NCBI GenBank assembly: GCA_965212125.1
Contig: OZ243045.1
Location: 558,001 to 622,000, forward strand
Direction of reading: 5' to 3'
DNA: 64,000 nucleotides
Source of the DNA: CAYRJD01 sp965212125
GTDB taxonomy: Bacteria > Actinomycetota > Acidimicrobiia > Acidimicrobiales > Poriferisodalaceae
Part shown: piece by piece, positions 18,434-26,883 of the stretch
Position numbering within the stretch: position 1 is the stretch's first letter
How the letters are laid out: every line of letters starts with the position of its first letter
The notes under the pieces: model-generated
What the model was told of the DNA's origin: nothing
Database searches by the model: none
Seen by the model: the letters and a program-made list of their open reading frames with translations, nothing else
Made by a program: the position numbers and the translations under genes

Positions 18434-19576
18434 ATGCGCTACTACTCATGTGATTCGCACGTTGTTGAGGCTGCGGAAATTTACGACGGGCTGACCGAGC
18501 GCTTCGGCGACAATGCGCCGGCGATTCGCAAAGACCACGACGGCAAAAAGGGCACTTGGCTGACGCTGCCGCACAGTGCGATGGCGGTGCCGGTCGGTCG
18601 GCTGGGCATCGCCGGTGCCGATCTGTCAGATCCGGCTACCCACGAGCGCATCGAGATGGGCTACGACGGATTCAACCCGGGCGTCATGGACCCGGCGGCC
18701 CGGCTGCAAGAGCAAAGCCAGGACGGAATCGTTGGCGAGGTGATGTACCCCAGCCTCAGCATGTTCACCTTTGCGGTGCGTGACGACGAGGTGCGTGATG
18801 CGGCGTTTCGCAACCACAACGATTGGGTGCTGAACTACTGCTCCGTTGATCCGAACCGGCTGATCGGCATCGGCTGCTTGCCGATACCTGACGTTGAGCG
18901 CTGCATTGCGGAGATAGATCGCTCCGCTCAGCGTGGCGTGCGCGGCTTTGCGATACCGGCGCATGTGAGCCCGGACAAGCCGTATTGCCATCCGGACTTT
19001 GATCCGTTCTGGGCTAGGGCGCAGGACTACGGCGTTCCGTTGACGATGCATATTTTTACCGGCCAAGAGTTGGACGGTGGCTTGCCTGAGCATTGGGGCA
19101 CGCCGGGCGGCAGCCTGAAGGGCTACACGATGGCGCACACCACCGTGGTCAATTCAATGATCGATCTGATTTGCGGCGGGGTGGTTGAGCGGTTTCCGAA
19201 GCTGCGCTTCGTGCTGGCTGAGTATGAGACCGGCTGGGTCGCGCACTGCCTGCAGCGGTTGGATCACGCCGCCTATCGCACGCCGTGGGAAGTTTCCGAT
19301 GCGCTGACGATGAAGCCGTCGGAGTATTTTGACCGGAACTTCTGGGTGACCTTTGAGGACGACGCTGAGGGCATCGCCACTCGGCACGCAATCGGCGTGT
19401 CAAACATGCTGTGGGGCAATGACTACCCGCACCACGATTCGATCTGGCCCAACTCCCAGCCGATCTTGAATGAGATCCTGGCTGACGTGCCCGCCGATGA
19501 GCGGGAGCAGTTGGTGTGGAACAACGTGGTTGATCTCTACGACCTTGACCCAGACTCGCTGCCAGCTGCTGCTTAG
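18434..19576 (+). CDS. Amidohydrolase family 2 protein
   Basis: The product (380 residues) is a TIM-barrel metal-dependent hydrolase or decarboxylase of the amidohydrolase 2 family. It starts with YYSCDSHVVE, where the metal-binding H-x-H of the family is reduced to D-S-H, and has GNDYPHHDSIWP near the end, which supplies the late metal ligand. Such proteins are numerous in Acidimicrobiia and mostly uncharacterised. I chose ATG at 18434 instead of the earlier TTG at 18410 because AAGGGGGAGGGGG lies just before it. The stop is TAG. Decarboxylase activity is as likely as hydrolase activity. Confidence 0.85.
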   Translation: MRYYSCDSHVVEAAEIYDGLTERFGDNAPAIRKDHDGKKGTWLTLPHSAMAVPVGRLGIAGADLSDPATHERIEMGYDGFNPGVMDPAARLQEQSQDGIVGEVMYPSLSMFTFAVRDDEVRDAAFRNHNDWVLNYCSVDPNRLIGIGCLPIPDVERCIAEIDRSAQRGVRGFAIPAHVSPDKPYCHPDFDPFWARAQDYGVPLTMHIFTGQELDGGLPEHWGTPGGSLKGYTMAHTTVVNSMIDLICGGVVERFPKLRFVLAEYETGWVAHCLQRLDHAAYRTPWEVSDALTMKPSEYFDRNFWVTFEDDAEGIATRHAIGVSNMLWGNDYPHHDSIWPNSQPILNEILADVPADEREQLVWNNVVDLYDLDPDSLPAAA

Positions 19577-19620
19577 CTAGTCGTCAAAGCAATCTGCGGG
19601 GCTAAGCACCTGTTCTGCGC

Positions 19621-20871
19621 TTATTCCAGATCAAGTTGATTCTGCGTTTTGGCTCTCTCGTTAGCTGCCGCCCGCTCAGCTTCCTCCGCCAATTCTTCAG
19701 TCACCATCTTGATGATGATTTCTCTTGCTTCCGTCTGAGTGCGAGTTGATTTGATGCTGTTGCAGCTAGGGCACAAAAGCTGAAGGTTGTCGTCAACGTC
19801 AGGACCGTTTTTGGCTCTCGGGATTATGTGATCAACATGAAAGTCACGCATGCGAAACTTTCTGCCAACTTGAGCATCTTCACATGGCAGCCCGCATCGC
19901 TCTTGTTGTTCGCGAAAGAGATGCTCTTTTATGTTCCCTGATCTGGTTGGCTTGTCGGGATCGGTTCGCTCTGGTGTGTCTGACCGATGATTCACAGGTG
20001 GATAATCAGTGCCCCACGGATCTTTGAGTAAAGGGTTCTTGTCAGCCGCGTCCACCAATCGCTCAACGACTAGGTCACGCGCCTTTTCTTCTATGTCAAT
20101 TCCTACCCACTTTCGTCCGAGCGACTCTGCCGCTACGCAAGTCGTAGCGCAGCCGCAGAAGGGGTCAAGCACCATGTCGCCTTTATTACTTGATGCCTTG
20201 ATGATTCGCTCCAATAATGCCAACGGCTTCTGGGTCGGATATCCAGTGCGTTCTTTGGCTTGCGGATTAATGGCATCAATATCAGTCCACCAATCTGTCA
20301 TGATCCTTCCTTCTGGATTGAATTTGTGAGCGTGTTTCGGATCTTGACTCATGGCTGATGTGTATGGCTGCCGTTGTGTATTGAATTTCCTGTTTTGTTC
20401 GTCACGGGCAAAAAACAAGATGACATCGTGCTTACGTGAGAACCTCTTTTTTGAAGCACCACCAGTGGCATAGCACCACAGCAGTTCATTGACGAAGTTG
20501 GTAGGCCCAAAAACGGCATCCATTAGTTGCTTCAGATAATGACTCGCATGTGGGTCGCAGTGGAGGTAGATGCTGCCTGTGTCCTTCAGCAGGCGCTTCA
20601 TCTCAAGCAACCGAACTGCCATAATTGTCAAGTAGGCCTGCATTGAGTCGCCAGCGGTGTGGCCAGCTCCTACAACTGCGTGCCACAACTCAGGACTCAA
20701 TATCTCAATCTCGTGAGCCCACTCTTCCTTGATGTCGTCCAAGCTCCACGTGTCATCAAACGTAGCGCCCTCGGCTTGGCTCCCGAGCGGAGCGGCGTAG
20801 TTCTTCTTGCTGTTGAAGGGAGGATCTAAGTAGATGAGATCAACGGTCTCAGAATTGAGACCGCGCATCAC
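19621..20871 (-). CDS. DNA methyltransferase fused to HNH nuclease; start frame broken by C9 tract
   Basis: The 416-residue product has the DPPFN catalytic motif at about residue 16, ahead of DPFCGCATT near residue 216, the motif order of beta-class amino-methyltransferases. A C-terminal HNH domain follows (HVDHIIPRAKNGPDVDDN with LCPSCNS, near 340-375). One chain could thus both methylate and cut DNA. Homology extends upstream of the GTG at 20871 (RTLFTGDNLEVMRGLN is in frame) but meets TAA at once. An ATG at 20938 lies just beyond and would be in frame if the C9 tract had eight or eleven bases. As sequenced, that ATG gives 23 codons, ending in a TGATG overlap with the internal ATG. The stop is TAA. 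Confidence 0.82.
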   Translation of the reverse strand: MMRGLNSETVDLIYLDPPFNSKKNYAAPLGSQAEGATFDDTWSLDDIKEEWAHEIEILSPELWHAVVGAGHTAGDSMQAYLTIMAVRLLEMKRLLKDTGSIYLHCDPHASHYLKQLMDAVFGPTNFVNELLWCYATGGASKKRFSRKHDVILFFARDEQNRKFNTQRQPYTSAMSQDPKHAHKFNPEGRIMTDWWTDIDAINPQAKERTGYPTQKPLALLERIIKASSNKGDMVLDPFCGCATTCVAAESLGRKWVGIDIEEKARDLVVERLVDAADKNPLLKDPWGTDYPPVNHRSDTPERTDPDKPTRSGNIKEHLFREQQERCGLPCEDAQVGRKFRMRDFHVDHIIPRAKNGPDVDDNLQLLCPSCNSIKSTRTQTEAREIIIKMVTEELAEEAERAAANERAKTQNQLDLE

Positions 20872-20919
20872 CTCAAGGTTGTCACCCGTGAAGAGGGTGC
20901 GATTTTCGAAGTTTCGCTC

Positions 20920-20928
20920 GGGGGGGGG
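20920..20928. repeat. Homopolymer G9/C9 at the 5' end of the methyltransferase gene
   Basis: Nine C in the coding sense follow ATGCCTAAGA. Eight bases would give MPKTPPERNFENRTLFTGDN in frame with the methyltransferase. The tract is a candidate on/off switch, or a one-base sequencing error. Confidence 0.8.
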
Positions 20929-21044
20929 TCTTAGGCATAGCTACTTGCGCCTTTGTTTGCGCAACGAGCCGAAACATAGCAGGACAAGTCCCACTTCGCT
21001 TTTGTCACCGACCTGGGCAGGCGGACTAGGTAGCGTTGCTGGCA

Positions 21045-21578
21045 ATGTCGGACGCTCCCAGCAGCAGCAAAATCAGCGGTGAAATCCGTGATGAGCTGCC
21101 CGCTGACCTAGACCGCGGCTTTGTTGGCCCTTACCGCTTTCCAGACAACGGCCGGCGGCGCATCACCGGCTCGCTCTACATCGTGTGCGGCGTGGCGATG
21201 CTGATCGGCACCCAGCTTGCGGGGAGCGAAGCGGTGCTGGCCAACGCTGGCATCACCGTGTGCGCGGTGCTGCTGATCTTGCTTGGGATTTACCAGTGGC
21301 TCGCCGGTCGCCGATTCGGCGTTGACGAAAACGAAGCCCTGGATCGGGCAAACAAAGCCGTCGCATTCCCTGTCGGGCACGCCAGCGCGCAGCTTGCCTG
21401 GCGTGGTCTGCTCAGCCGCCCGACTTGGCGAACTCTGGTTTTCTCAGCCGAGAGCCCGCCCGTGAAGCGCGGCCTGGTGCTGGTAGATGCCGTTGACGGT
21501 CGCATTGTTGACACCTACCTAGAAGACGTGCCCGAAGCTGAACGCCAGGCTTGGCCGCAAGAAGAGCTGGATGTTTGA
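21045..21578 (+). CDS. Small membrane protein at head of phospholipid cluster
   Basis: I do not recognise a family. The product (177 residues) has a hydrophilic N-terminus (RGFVGPYRFPDNGRRR), two closely spaced membrane helices (about residues 42-62 and 68-88) and a soluble C-terminal domain rich in charged residues. I prefer ATG at 21045 over TTG at 21036. Its TGA stop overlaps the pgsA start by eight bases, so it is translationally coupled to phosphatidylinositol-type lipid synthesis. In mycobacteria the place before pgsA is taken by a HIT-family protein, which this is not. A role in membrane lipid synthesis is inferred from position only. Confidence 0.75.
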   Translation: MSDAPSSSKISGEIRDELPADLDRGFVGPYRFPDNGRRRITGSLYIVCGVAMLIGTQLAGSEAVLANAGITVCAVLLILLGIYQWLAGRRFGVDENEALDRANKAVAFPVGHASAQLAWRGLLSRPTWRTLVFSAESPPVKRGLVLVDAVDGRIVDTYLEDVPEAERQAWPQEELDV

Positions 21579-22161
21579 CGGCAAATGGCGTCGGGGAGTT
21601 GACGCTGTAACCGCTCCGGTAGGGAGCGGCATCGCCAAGGTCGGAATCAGCGCCAATGCGCTGACGGTTTTGGGCCTGTTGGCGTCGGCCGGTAGCGCAG
21701 TCGCCATCGGTGCTGGCTGGCTTGGCTTGGGAGTCGGGCTGCTGGTCGTCACGGGTTTGGCGGATTTGCTGGACGGCCCCGTCGCACAAGCCAAGGGCAG
21801 CTCGTCCGCACGCGGGGCGTTCTTTGACTCCACCAGCGATCGGGTCACCGACGCTTTGCTACTGGGCGGGATCGCCTGGTATCTGGCGGGCAGCGAGGGC
21901 GAGCGCTGGGCGGTGCTGCCCATGGCGGTGCTGGCGGTGTCGCTGATCATTTCCTATGAGCGCGCCAAGGCAGAGCTGCTTGGTTTCGTGGCCAAGGGCG
22001 GTTTGATGGAACGAGCCGAGCGCACGGTGGTGCTAGCGGTAGCGGTCGCATTTGAGGTGCTGCTGATTCCCCTGTTGTGGTTGCTGCTGGTGCTCAGCGT
22101 GTTCACGTTGGTGCAGAGGTTCATCAAGGTCTGGATTCAGGCCAGCAAAACGCCCTCGTAA
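21571..22161 (+). CDS. pgsA: CDP-alcohol phosphatidyltransferase (PI-phosphate synthase-like)
   Basis: The product (196 residues, several membrane helices) transfers a phosphatidyl group from CDP-diacylglycerol to an alcohol; in actinobacteria the cluster partner is inositol phosphate. The family motif D-x2-D-G-x2-A-R-x8-G-x3-D-x3-D is present as DLLDGPVAQ, then GAFFDSTSD, with all four aspartates kept. The arginine after the alanine is glutamine here, which is uncommon. The gene overlaps the preceding membrane protein and is joined to the acyltransferase by TAATG, so the three form one translational unit. This matches the mycobacterial pgsA1-acyltransferase-pimA order. The stop is TAA. Confidence 0.87.
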   Translation: MFDGKWRRGVDAVTAPVGSGIAKVGISANALTVLGLLASAGSAVAIGAGWLGLGVGLLVVTGLADLLDGPVAQAKGSSSARGAFFDSTSDRVTDALLLGGIAWYLAGSEGERWAVLPMAVLAVSLIISYERAKAELLGFVAKGGLMERAERTVVLAVAVAFEVLLIPLLWLLLVLSVFTLVQRFIKVWIQASKTPS

Positions 22162-23135
22162 TGGCAGGCACGCCAGTCAGCCCGGCCGGCGAAGCTGGCC
22201 CGACCAGCCAGGTCAGCCTGATCACCATCGTCTACAAGGTTGGTGCCGCGGCTGGTCGTCTGCTGCCGCTGGAGATGGGGGAGAGGCTGGCTCGCTGGAT
22301 CAGTCCGGTCTTGGCGTTGGCGATGGACTCGCATCGCAGAATGGTTGCCCGCCATCAGTACCGGGCACTGCGCTGGCGAGTCAAACTTGATTCGCAAACA
22401 CCAGGCGCCCAAACGCAGGCCACCGTCGGGCTGCTCAAAACACGCCGCTCAACTCGCATCGCCTTTGAGTTGTACGCCCGTTATTGGCTTGAGATGTTTC
22501 GCTTGCCAGCGCTTAGCGCCGACGTGCTTGACGCAGGATTTGACGTGCCTGATTACGCGTTCATAAGTGAAACCCTTGAACGCGGCAAAGGTTTGATCAT
22601 CGCTCTGCCGCATTTGGGCGGCTGGGAATGGGCCGGGCATTGGCTGACAAAGGTTCAGCAACAAAAGGTCACCGTGGTGGTGGAGGCGCTTGATCCGCCA
22701 GAGCTGTTTGAATGGTTTGCCGACCACCGCCGCTCGCTGGGAATGAACGTGGTGGCGCTTGGTCCGGGTGCAGGCGTGGAGGTGTTGGCGGCTCTGAAAC
22801 GCAAAGAAATTGTCTGCCTGCTATGCGACCGCGACATCGGCGGCGACGGCATTGAGGTGGATTTTCTGGGCGAGCGCACGAAGCTGCCCGCCGGGCCCGC
22901 ATTGTTGGCTCTGCGGTCGGGTGCTCCACTAATGCCAGCTGCCGTTTATTTTGCCGAGCGAGGCGGGCACCGGGTGGTTGTGCGGCCGCTCATAAACACC
23001 GAACGCAGCGACAAGCTGCGCGCAGATGTGGCGCGCGTAACGCAAGACATAGCCGACCAACTGGGGCTGCTAATCGCCGCCGCACCGCACCAATGGCACA
23101 TGTTTGGTCCCAACTGGCCCAGCGATATTGCCTAG
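22161..23135 (+). CDS. Lysophospholipid/PIM acyltransferase (HtrB-like)
   Basis: The product (324 residues) is a lipid A/PIM-type acyltransferase. ALPHLGGWEWAGHW holds the HX4E catalytic motif of the family. By position between pgsA and pimA it corresponds to the mycobacterial PatA-type enzyme that acylates phosphatidylinositol mannosides at the inner membrane face. The ATG at 22161 shares its first base with the pgsA stop, which fixes the start. The frame is open upstream to 22077, but that stretch only overlaps pgsA. The stop is TAG. Confidence 0.88.
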   Translation: MAGTPVSPAGEAGPTSQVSLITIVYKVGAAAGRLLPLEMGERLARWISPVLALAMDSHRRMVARHQYRALRWRVKLDSQTPGAQTQATVGLLKTRRSTRIAFELYARYWLEMFRLPALSADVLDAGFDVPDYAFISETLERGKGLIIALPHLGGWEWAGHWLTKVQQQKVTVVVEALDPPELFEWFADHRRSLGMNVVALGPGAGVEVLAALKRKEIVCLLCDRDIGGDGIEVDFLGERTKLPAGPALLALRSGAPLMPAAVYFAERGGHRVVVRPLINTERSDKLRADVARVTQDIADQLGLLIAAAPHQWHMFGPNWPSDIA

Positions 23136-23165
23136 CAGCGCGCTTTTCGCGTAGCGTTAAGCCTC

Positions 23166-24308
23166 GTGCGAGTTGGCATCATTTCGCCATACAGCTTGAC
23201 CTTGCCTGGCGGCGTGCAGGCACAGGTGTTGGGCTTGGCACGCGCCCTCACAAAGCTCAGCCACCAGGTGCGTGTGCTTGCGCCGTGTGATGGTGCGCCG
23301 CCTCAGGCCGGCGTCACTGCGCTGGGGGCGAGCATTCCGACAGCCTCAAACGGATCGGTCGCCCCGATAGCGCCAGATTTTGCTTGCACCTTGCGAACCG
23401 TGCGCGCACTGCGCGACGAGCAGTTTGACGTGCTGCACTTGCACGAGCCTCTATGCCCGGGACCAACCCAGACGGCTTTGTTCATACGGTCCGCTCCGAT
23501 AGTGGGAACGTGGCACGCCGCTGGCGGAAGTCGGGCTTACTCGATTCCTGGCGTGCGCTGGCTGGCTTCACGTGTGAATCTGCGAGTAGCGGTTTCTCAA
23601 GATGCCCGCGACATGGCGGCACGGGCGCTGGGCGGAGAGTACGAGGTGGCTTTCAACGGCATTGAGCTAGACCGCTTCGCCGCCGACTTCGCCAGGCCAG
23701 AGCAACAGGCCGATCTGTCAGGTCTGTCAGGTCAGGTCGTGCCGCAAGACCCGCTCAGCGATTCATTCAGCGGCAAGACGATCTGCTACGTGGGGCGCCA
23801 CGAGCCCCGCAAGGGGCTGTCGGTTTTGCTCAAGGCAATGGAATATCTGGGCGACGACGTGCGGTTGTGGGTGATGTCAACCGGCCCGCAAACCGCCGAG
23901 CTAAAGAGCCGCTACGGATACGACCAGCGGATCGAGTGGCTGGGGCAGATCAACGAGGCTGAGAAGGTGTTGCGCATGCGCCAGGCGGATGTCTTCTGTG
24001 TGCCGTCTTTGCGAGGCGAGAGCTTTGGGGTGGTGCTGGCCGAGGCAATGGCGGCGGAGACTCCCGTGGTGGCGAGCGACCTGGCGGGGTATCGCAACGT
24101 GGCGTGCAAAGGTGACGAGGCGTTGCTGGTTCGCCCGGATGATCCGGCGCAGCTTGCGGCGGGGTTGAAGCGTGTGCTTAGCGAACCGGATCTGGCGAGT
24201 GATCTGGTAGCGGCGGGTCGCAGGCGCGCACAGGAGCTTTCGATGGATCGGCTAGCGAGCCAATACGTGACGTACTACGAGCGAGCCATCGCGCTGGCCG
24301 CTGGCTAG
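23166..24308 (+). CDS. pimA: GDP-mannose-dependent phosphatidylinositol mannosyltransferase (GT4)
   Basis: The product (380 residues) is a GT-B fold glycosyltransferase of family 4. The N-terminus VGIISPYSLTLPGGVQAQV matches PimA-type enzymes, which add the first mannose to phosphatidylinositol. The C-terminal nucleotide-sugar site shows YVGRHEPRKGLSVLLKAM and PSLRGESFGVVLAEAMA with the two conserved glutamates. GTG at 23166 is the likely start, 30 bases after the acyltransferase. The context (pgsA-acyltransferase-pimA) supports the name more than the sequence alone, since related GT4 enzymes are common. The stop is TAG. Confidence 0.87.
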   Translation: MRVGIISPYSLTLPGGVQAQVLGLARALTKLSHQVRVLAPCDGAPPQAGVTALGASIPTASNGSVAPIAPDFACTLRTVRALRDEQFDVLHLHEPLCPGPTQTALFIRSAPIVGTWHAAGGSRAYSIPGVRWLASRVNLRVAVSQDARDMAARALGGEYEVAFNGIELDRFAADFARPEQQADLSGLSGQVVPQDPLSDSFSGKTICYVGRHEPRKGLSVLLKAMEYLGDDVRLWVMSTGPQTAELKSRYGYDQRIEWLGQINEAEKVLRMRQADVFCVPSLRGESFGVVLAEAMAAETPVVASDLAGYRNVACKGDEALLVRPDDPAQLAAGLKRVLSEPDLASDLVAAGRRRAQELSMDRLASQYVTYYERAIALAAG

Positions 24309-24347
24309 CAGGGGCTAGCTGGCACTAGCCGCCGTAGGCTTGGGCGC

Positions 24348-25286
24348 TTGATTAGCGCCGATTCCGTTACCGCCGACGCGGCTGCCTTGGCTGCCCAAGC
24401 GGTGGCACAAAATGTGGCTGAGTACGACCGGCAGACTGCGCGTTGTGCTGCGGTCGTGTTCGCCGCTCCGGTGTTGTTGGCGACATTCATCGCCGCAGTC
24501 GTAGCGATAGTTATCGCCTTGCTTGGCGTGGCCAGCTGGATAGTCGCCGCCGCAATTGTGATCGTTGGCATCGCGCTGGGAGCAGCGGTGGGCTGGACAT
24601 TCGTTACCAAAGGCGAACGACGGCTGCGCGCCGCACTGGGCATAGATCAGTCCCAGTCCGTAACCGAGCAAGACCAACCACGCCTGTACAACCTGCTAGA
24701 AAGCATCTGCCTCACCACCGGCGTGGATCTAGAAGACGTGCTGGTGCTGAACCGCCCGCAAGTCAATCTGCTTGTGCTTGGGTCTGAACCACACGCCGCC
24801 ACGCTGGTGGTCACGCAAGGCTTGGTCGATTCGCTAGAGCGCATCGAGATAGAGGCGCTGCTGGCGCTGGCGTTGGGTCAGGTGCGCGACATGCGCACCG
24901 CATCGCTCACGATGTTGAACCGCACCGTCGGGCTGCCGACCATCGTGGCTGAAACATCAAACTCCGCGCTGGAGCGACTGCTTGCCAAGCCAGTCGTGTG
25001 GATCACCGGCAGGCGTCTTGCGGCTGTTTTGGCTAGCTATGACGACATTGACGCGGACGTGACCGCAGTAGGTATCACCCGCTACCCGCCGGGGCTGATG
25101 GCGGCGTTGGAGCGTGCCAGTCAGATCGGCACAAACGTGCCAGCCAGCAAAACGCTTTCGTCAATGTGGTTGCTTGCGCCCGATGCGGCTGATGCCAGCG
25201 GCGGCGTCAGTGGCGTCTCGTCAGGTCGGGCCTCATCAGGTCGGGCGAGCTTGACGTTTCGCATTCAGGTGTTGCGAGAGCTCTAG
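24348..25286 (+). CDS. M48-like membrane protein lacking the zinc motif
   Basis: The product (312 residues) has two membrane helices near residues 36-90 followed by a domain that resembles M48 zinc peptidases (LVVTQGLVDSLERIEIEALL, then ALALGQVRDMRTASLTML). Where M48 enzymes have HExxH, this reads LALGQ: both histidines and the glutamate are gone, so it cannot be a normal zinc peptidase. It lies between pimA and pdxS in the lipid cluster, and may act as a scaffold or substrate-binding protein. The start is TTG at 24348, the only start I could place before ISADSVTAD. The stop is TAG. The C-terminus is low-complexity Gly/Ser-rich. Confidence 0.75.
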   Translation: MISADSVTADAAALAAQAVAQNVAEYDRQTARCAAVVFAAPVLLATFIAAVVAIVIALLGVASWIVAAAIVIVGIALGAAVGWTFVTKGERRLRAALGIDQSQSVTEQDQPRLYNLLESICLTTGVDLEDVLVLNRPQVNLLVLGSEPHAATLVVTQGLVDSLERIEIEALLALALGQVRDMRTASLTMLNRTVGLPTIVAETSNSALERLLAKPVVWITGRRLAAVLASYDDIDADVTAVGITRYPPGLMAALERASQIGTNVPASKTLSSMWLLAPDAADASGGVSGVSSGRASSGRASLTFRIQVLREL

Positions 25287-25325
25287 CCCTAGCTTGCTGG
25301 CGCATTCGTGCCATAAGCTTTAGCT

Positions 25326-26237
25326 ATGGAAGATAACGCCGACAACTCAACCGATAACGGGGCCATAACTGGCACAGTAAGGGTCAAGCGTGGGCTGGCC
25401 GAAATGCTGAGCGGCGGCGTGATCATGGACGTGGTCACGCCCGATCAGGCCAAAATTGCTGAGGATGCGGGCGCGGTGGCGGTGATGGCGCTCGAGCGCG
25501 TACCGGCCGACATTCGGCGCGACGGCGGAGTCGCACGCATGAGCGACCCAGAAATGATTGACGGCATTCAGCAGGCGGTCACCATTCCGGTGATGGCGAA
25601 GGCGCGGATCGGACACTTCGCAGAAGCGCAGCTGCTGGAATCGCTTGGCGTTGATTACGTAGATGAGTCCGAGGTGCTGACCCCCGCCGATGAGGCGCAT
25701 CACATTGACAAATGGCAGTTCACCGTGCCCTTCGTGTGCGGTGCGACCAACCTGGGCGAGGCGCTGCGGCGCATAAGCGAGGGTGCGTGCCTGATTCGCT
25801 CCAAGGGTGAGGCCGGCACCGGCAACATCATTGAGGCGGTCCGCCATCTCCGCTCAATTCTTGGCGACATACGCAAGATCACCACCGCCGATTCCGCCGA
25901 GCAGTACGAATGGGCGAAGCGCTTGGGTGCGCCGGTCGGGCTGGTGCAAGAGATAGCGCAGACCGGTCAGCTGCCCGTGCCGCTGTTTTGCGCGGGCGGT
26001 ATCGCCACGCCGGCCGACGCTTCGCTGGTGATGCAGCTTGGTGCGCAGTCGGTGTTCGTCGGGTCGGGCATTTTCAAAAGCCAAGATCCTTCGCCGCGCG
26101 CAAAGGCGATCGTTGAGGCGACCACGCATTACCGCGACCCGGCTGTGGTCGCCAAGGTGAGTCGTGGGTTGGGCGAAGCGATGCCGGGCCTTGAGATGGA
26201 GAACCTGGAAACGAAGCTGGCCGACCGCGGCTGGTGA
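25326..26237 (+). CDS. pdxS: Pyridoxal 5'-phosphate synthase subunit PdxS
   Basis: The product (303 residues) is the TIM-barrel synthase that builds PLP from ribose 5-phosphate, glyceraldehyde 3-phosphate and ammonia. GGVIMDVVTPDQAKIAEDAG with its first catalytic lysine, ALERVPADIRRDGGVARMSD and MAKARIGHFAEAQ are nearly invariant in the family. An N-terminal extension of about 20 residues rich in Asp and Asn precedes the conserved part. The TGA stop overlaps the pdxT start as GTGA, so synthase and glutaminase are translationally coupled. The pimA to pdxST neighbourhood is also seen in mycobacteria. Confidence 0.97.
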   Translation: MEDNADNSTDNGAITGTVRVKRGLAEMLSGGVIMDVVTPDQAKIAEDAGAVAVMALERVPADIRRDGGVARMSDPEMIDGIQQAVTIPVMAKARIGHFAEAQLLESLGVDYVDESEVLTPADEAHHIDKWQFTVPFVCGATNLGEALRRISEGACLIRSKGEAGTGNIIEAVRHLRSILGDIRKITTADSAEQYEWAKRLGAPVGLVQEIAQTGQLPVPLFCAGGIATPADASLVMQLGAQSVFVGSGIFKSQDPSPRAKAIVEATTHYRDPAVVAKVSRGLGEAMPGLEMENLETKLADRGW

Positions 26238-26854
26238 TCGGCGTTTTATCCCTGCAGGGGGATACCGATAGCCATTTGTCCGCGTTCAAGCGGCTAGATG
26301 TCGGCGCGTGCTTGGTGCGGACGCCGACTGAGGTGGCGGCGGTGGATGCCTTGGTGATTCCGGGCGGGGAGTCCACCACGATGTGGATGCTGGCCAAAAC
26401 CAGCGGGTGTTTTGACGCCATCGCCGAGCGCTTGGGTGATGGCATGGCGGCTCTGGGCACCTGCGCGGGAATGATCATGTTGGCCGATGAGGTGTTGGAT
26501 GGTCGTCCCGATCAGCGCACCTTTGGGGCTATTGACATAGCGGTTCGGCGCAACGCTTTCGGCCGGCAGGTGGCGAGCTTTGAGGCGGACTTAGAGCTGC
26601 CGCCTGGCAACGGTGCTAGCGCAAGCGCTGGCAGCGAACCGCCTTTTCGGGCTGTGTTTATTCGAGCGCCGTGGGTGGAGCGGGTCGGCCCGAACGTTGA
26701 AGTGCTTGCCACCGTGCCACACGAATCAAGCGCGGGCGATTCCGTAGCCGTGCTTTGCCGCGAGGGCAATGTGCTGGTGTCCAGCTTTCACCCGGAGCTA
26801 ACCGACGACCTGCGAATCCACCAGATGTTTTTGGATCTGCTGGCTGCCGCCTAG
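26234..26854 (+). CDS. pdxT: Pyridoxal 5'-phosphate synthase glutaminase subunit PdxT
   Basis: The product (206 residues) is the class I glutaminase that supplies ammonia to PdxS. GVLSLQGDTDSH at the N-terminus, IPGGESTTMW (oxyanion region), ALGTCAGMI with the nucleophilic cysteine and SSFHPEL with the catalytic histidine and glutamate are all present. A short insertion (GNGASASAGSE) lies before the FRAVFIRAP segment. The start is GTG, overlapping pdxS by four bases. The stop is TAG. Confidence 0.96.
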   Translation: MIGVLSLQGDTDSHLSAFKRLDVGACLVRTPTEVAAVDALVIPGGESTTMWMLAKTSGCFDAIAERLGDGMAALGTCAGMIMLADEVLDGRPDQRTFGAIDIAVRRNAFGRQVASFEADLELPPGNGASASAGSEPPFRAVFIRAPWVERVGPNVEVLATVPHESSAGDSVAVLCREGNVLVSSFHPELTDDLRIHQMFLDLLAAA

Positions 26855-26883
26855 CGCCAAGCAGCTAGCCCCAACCCAACCGG

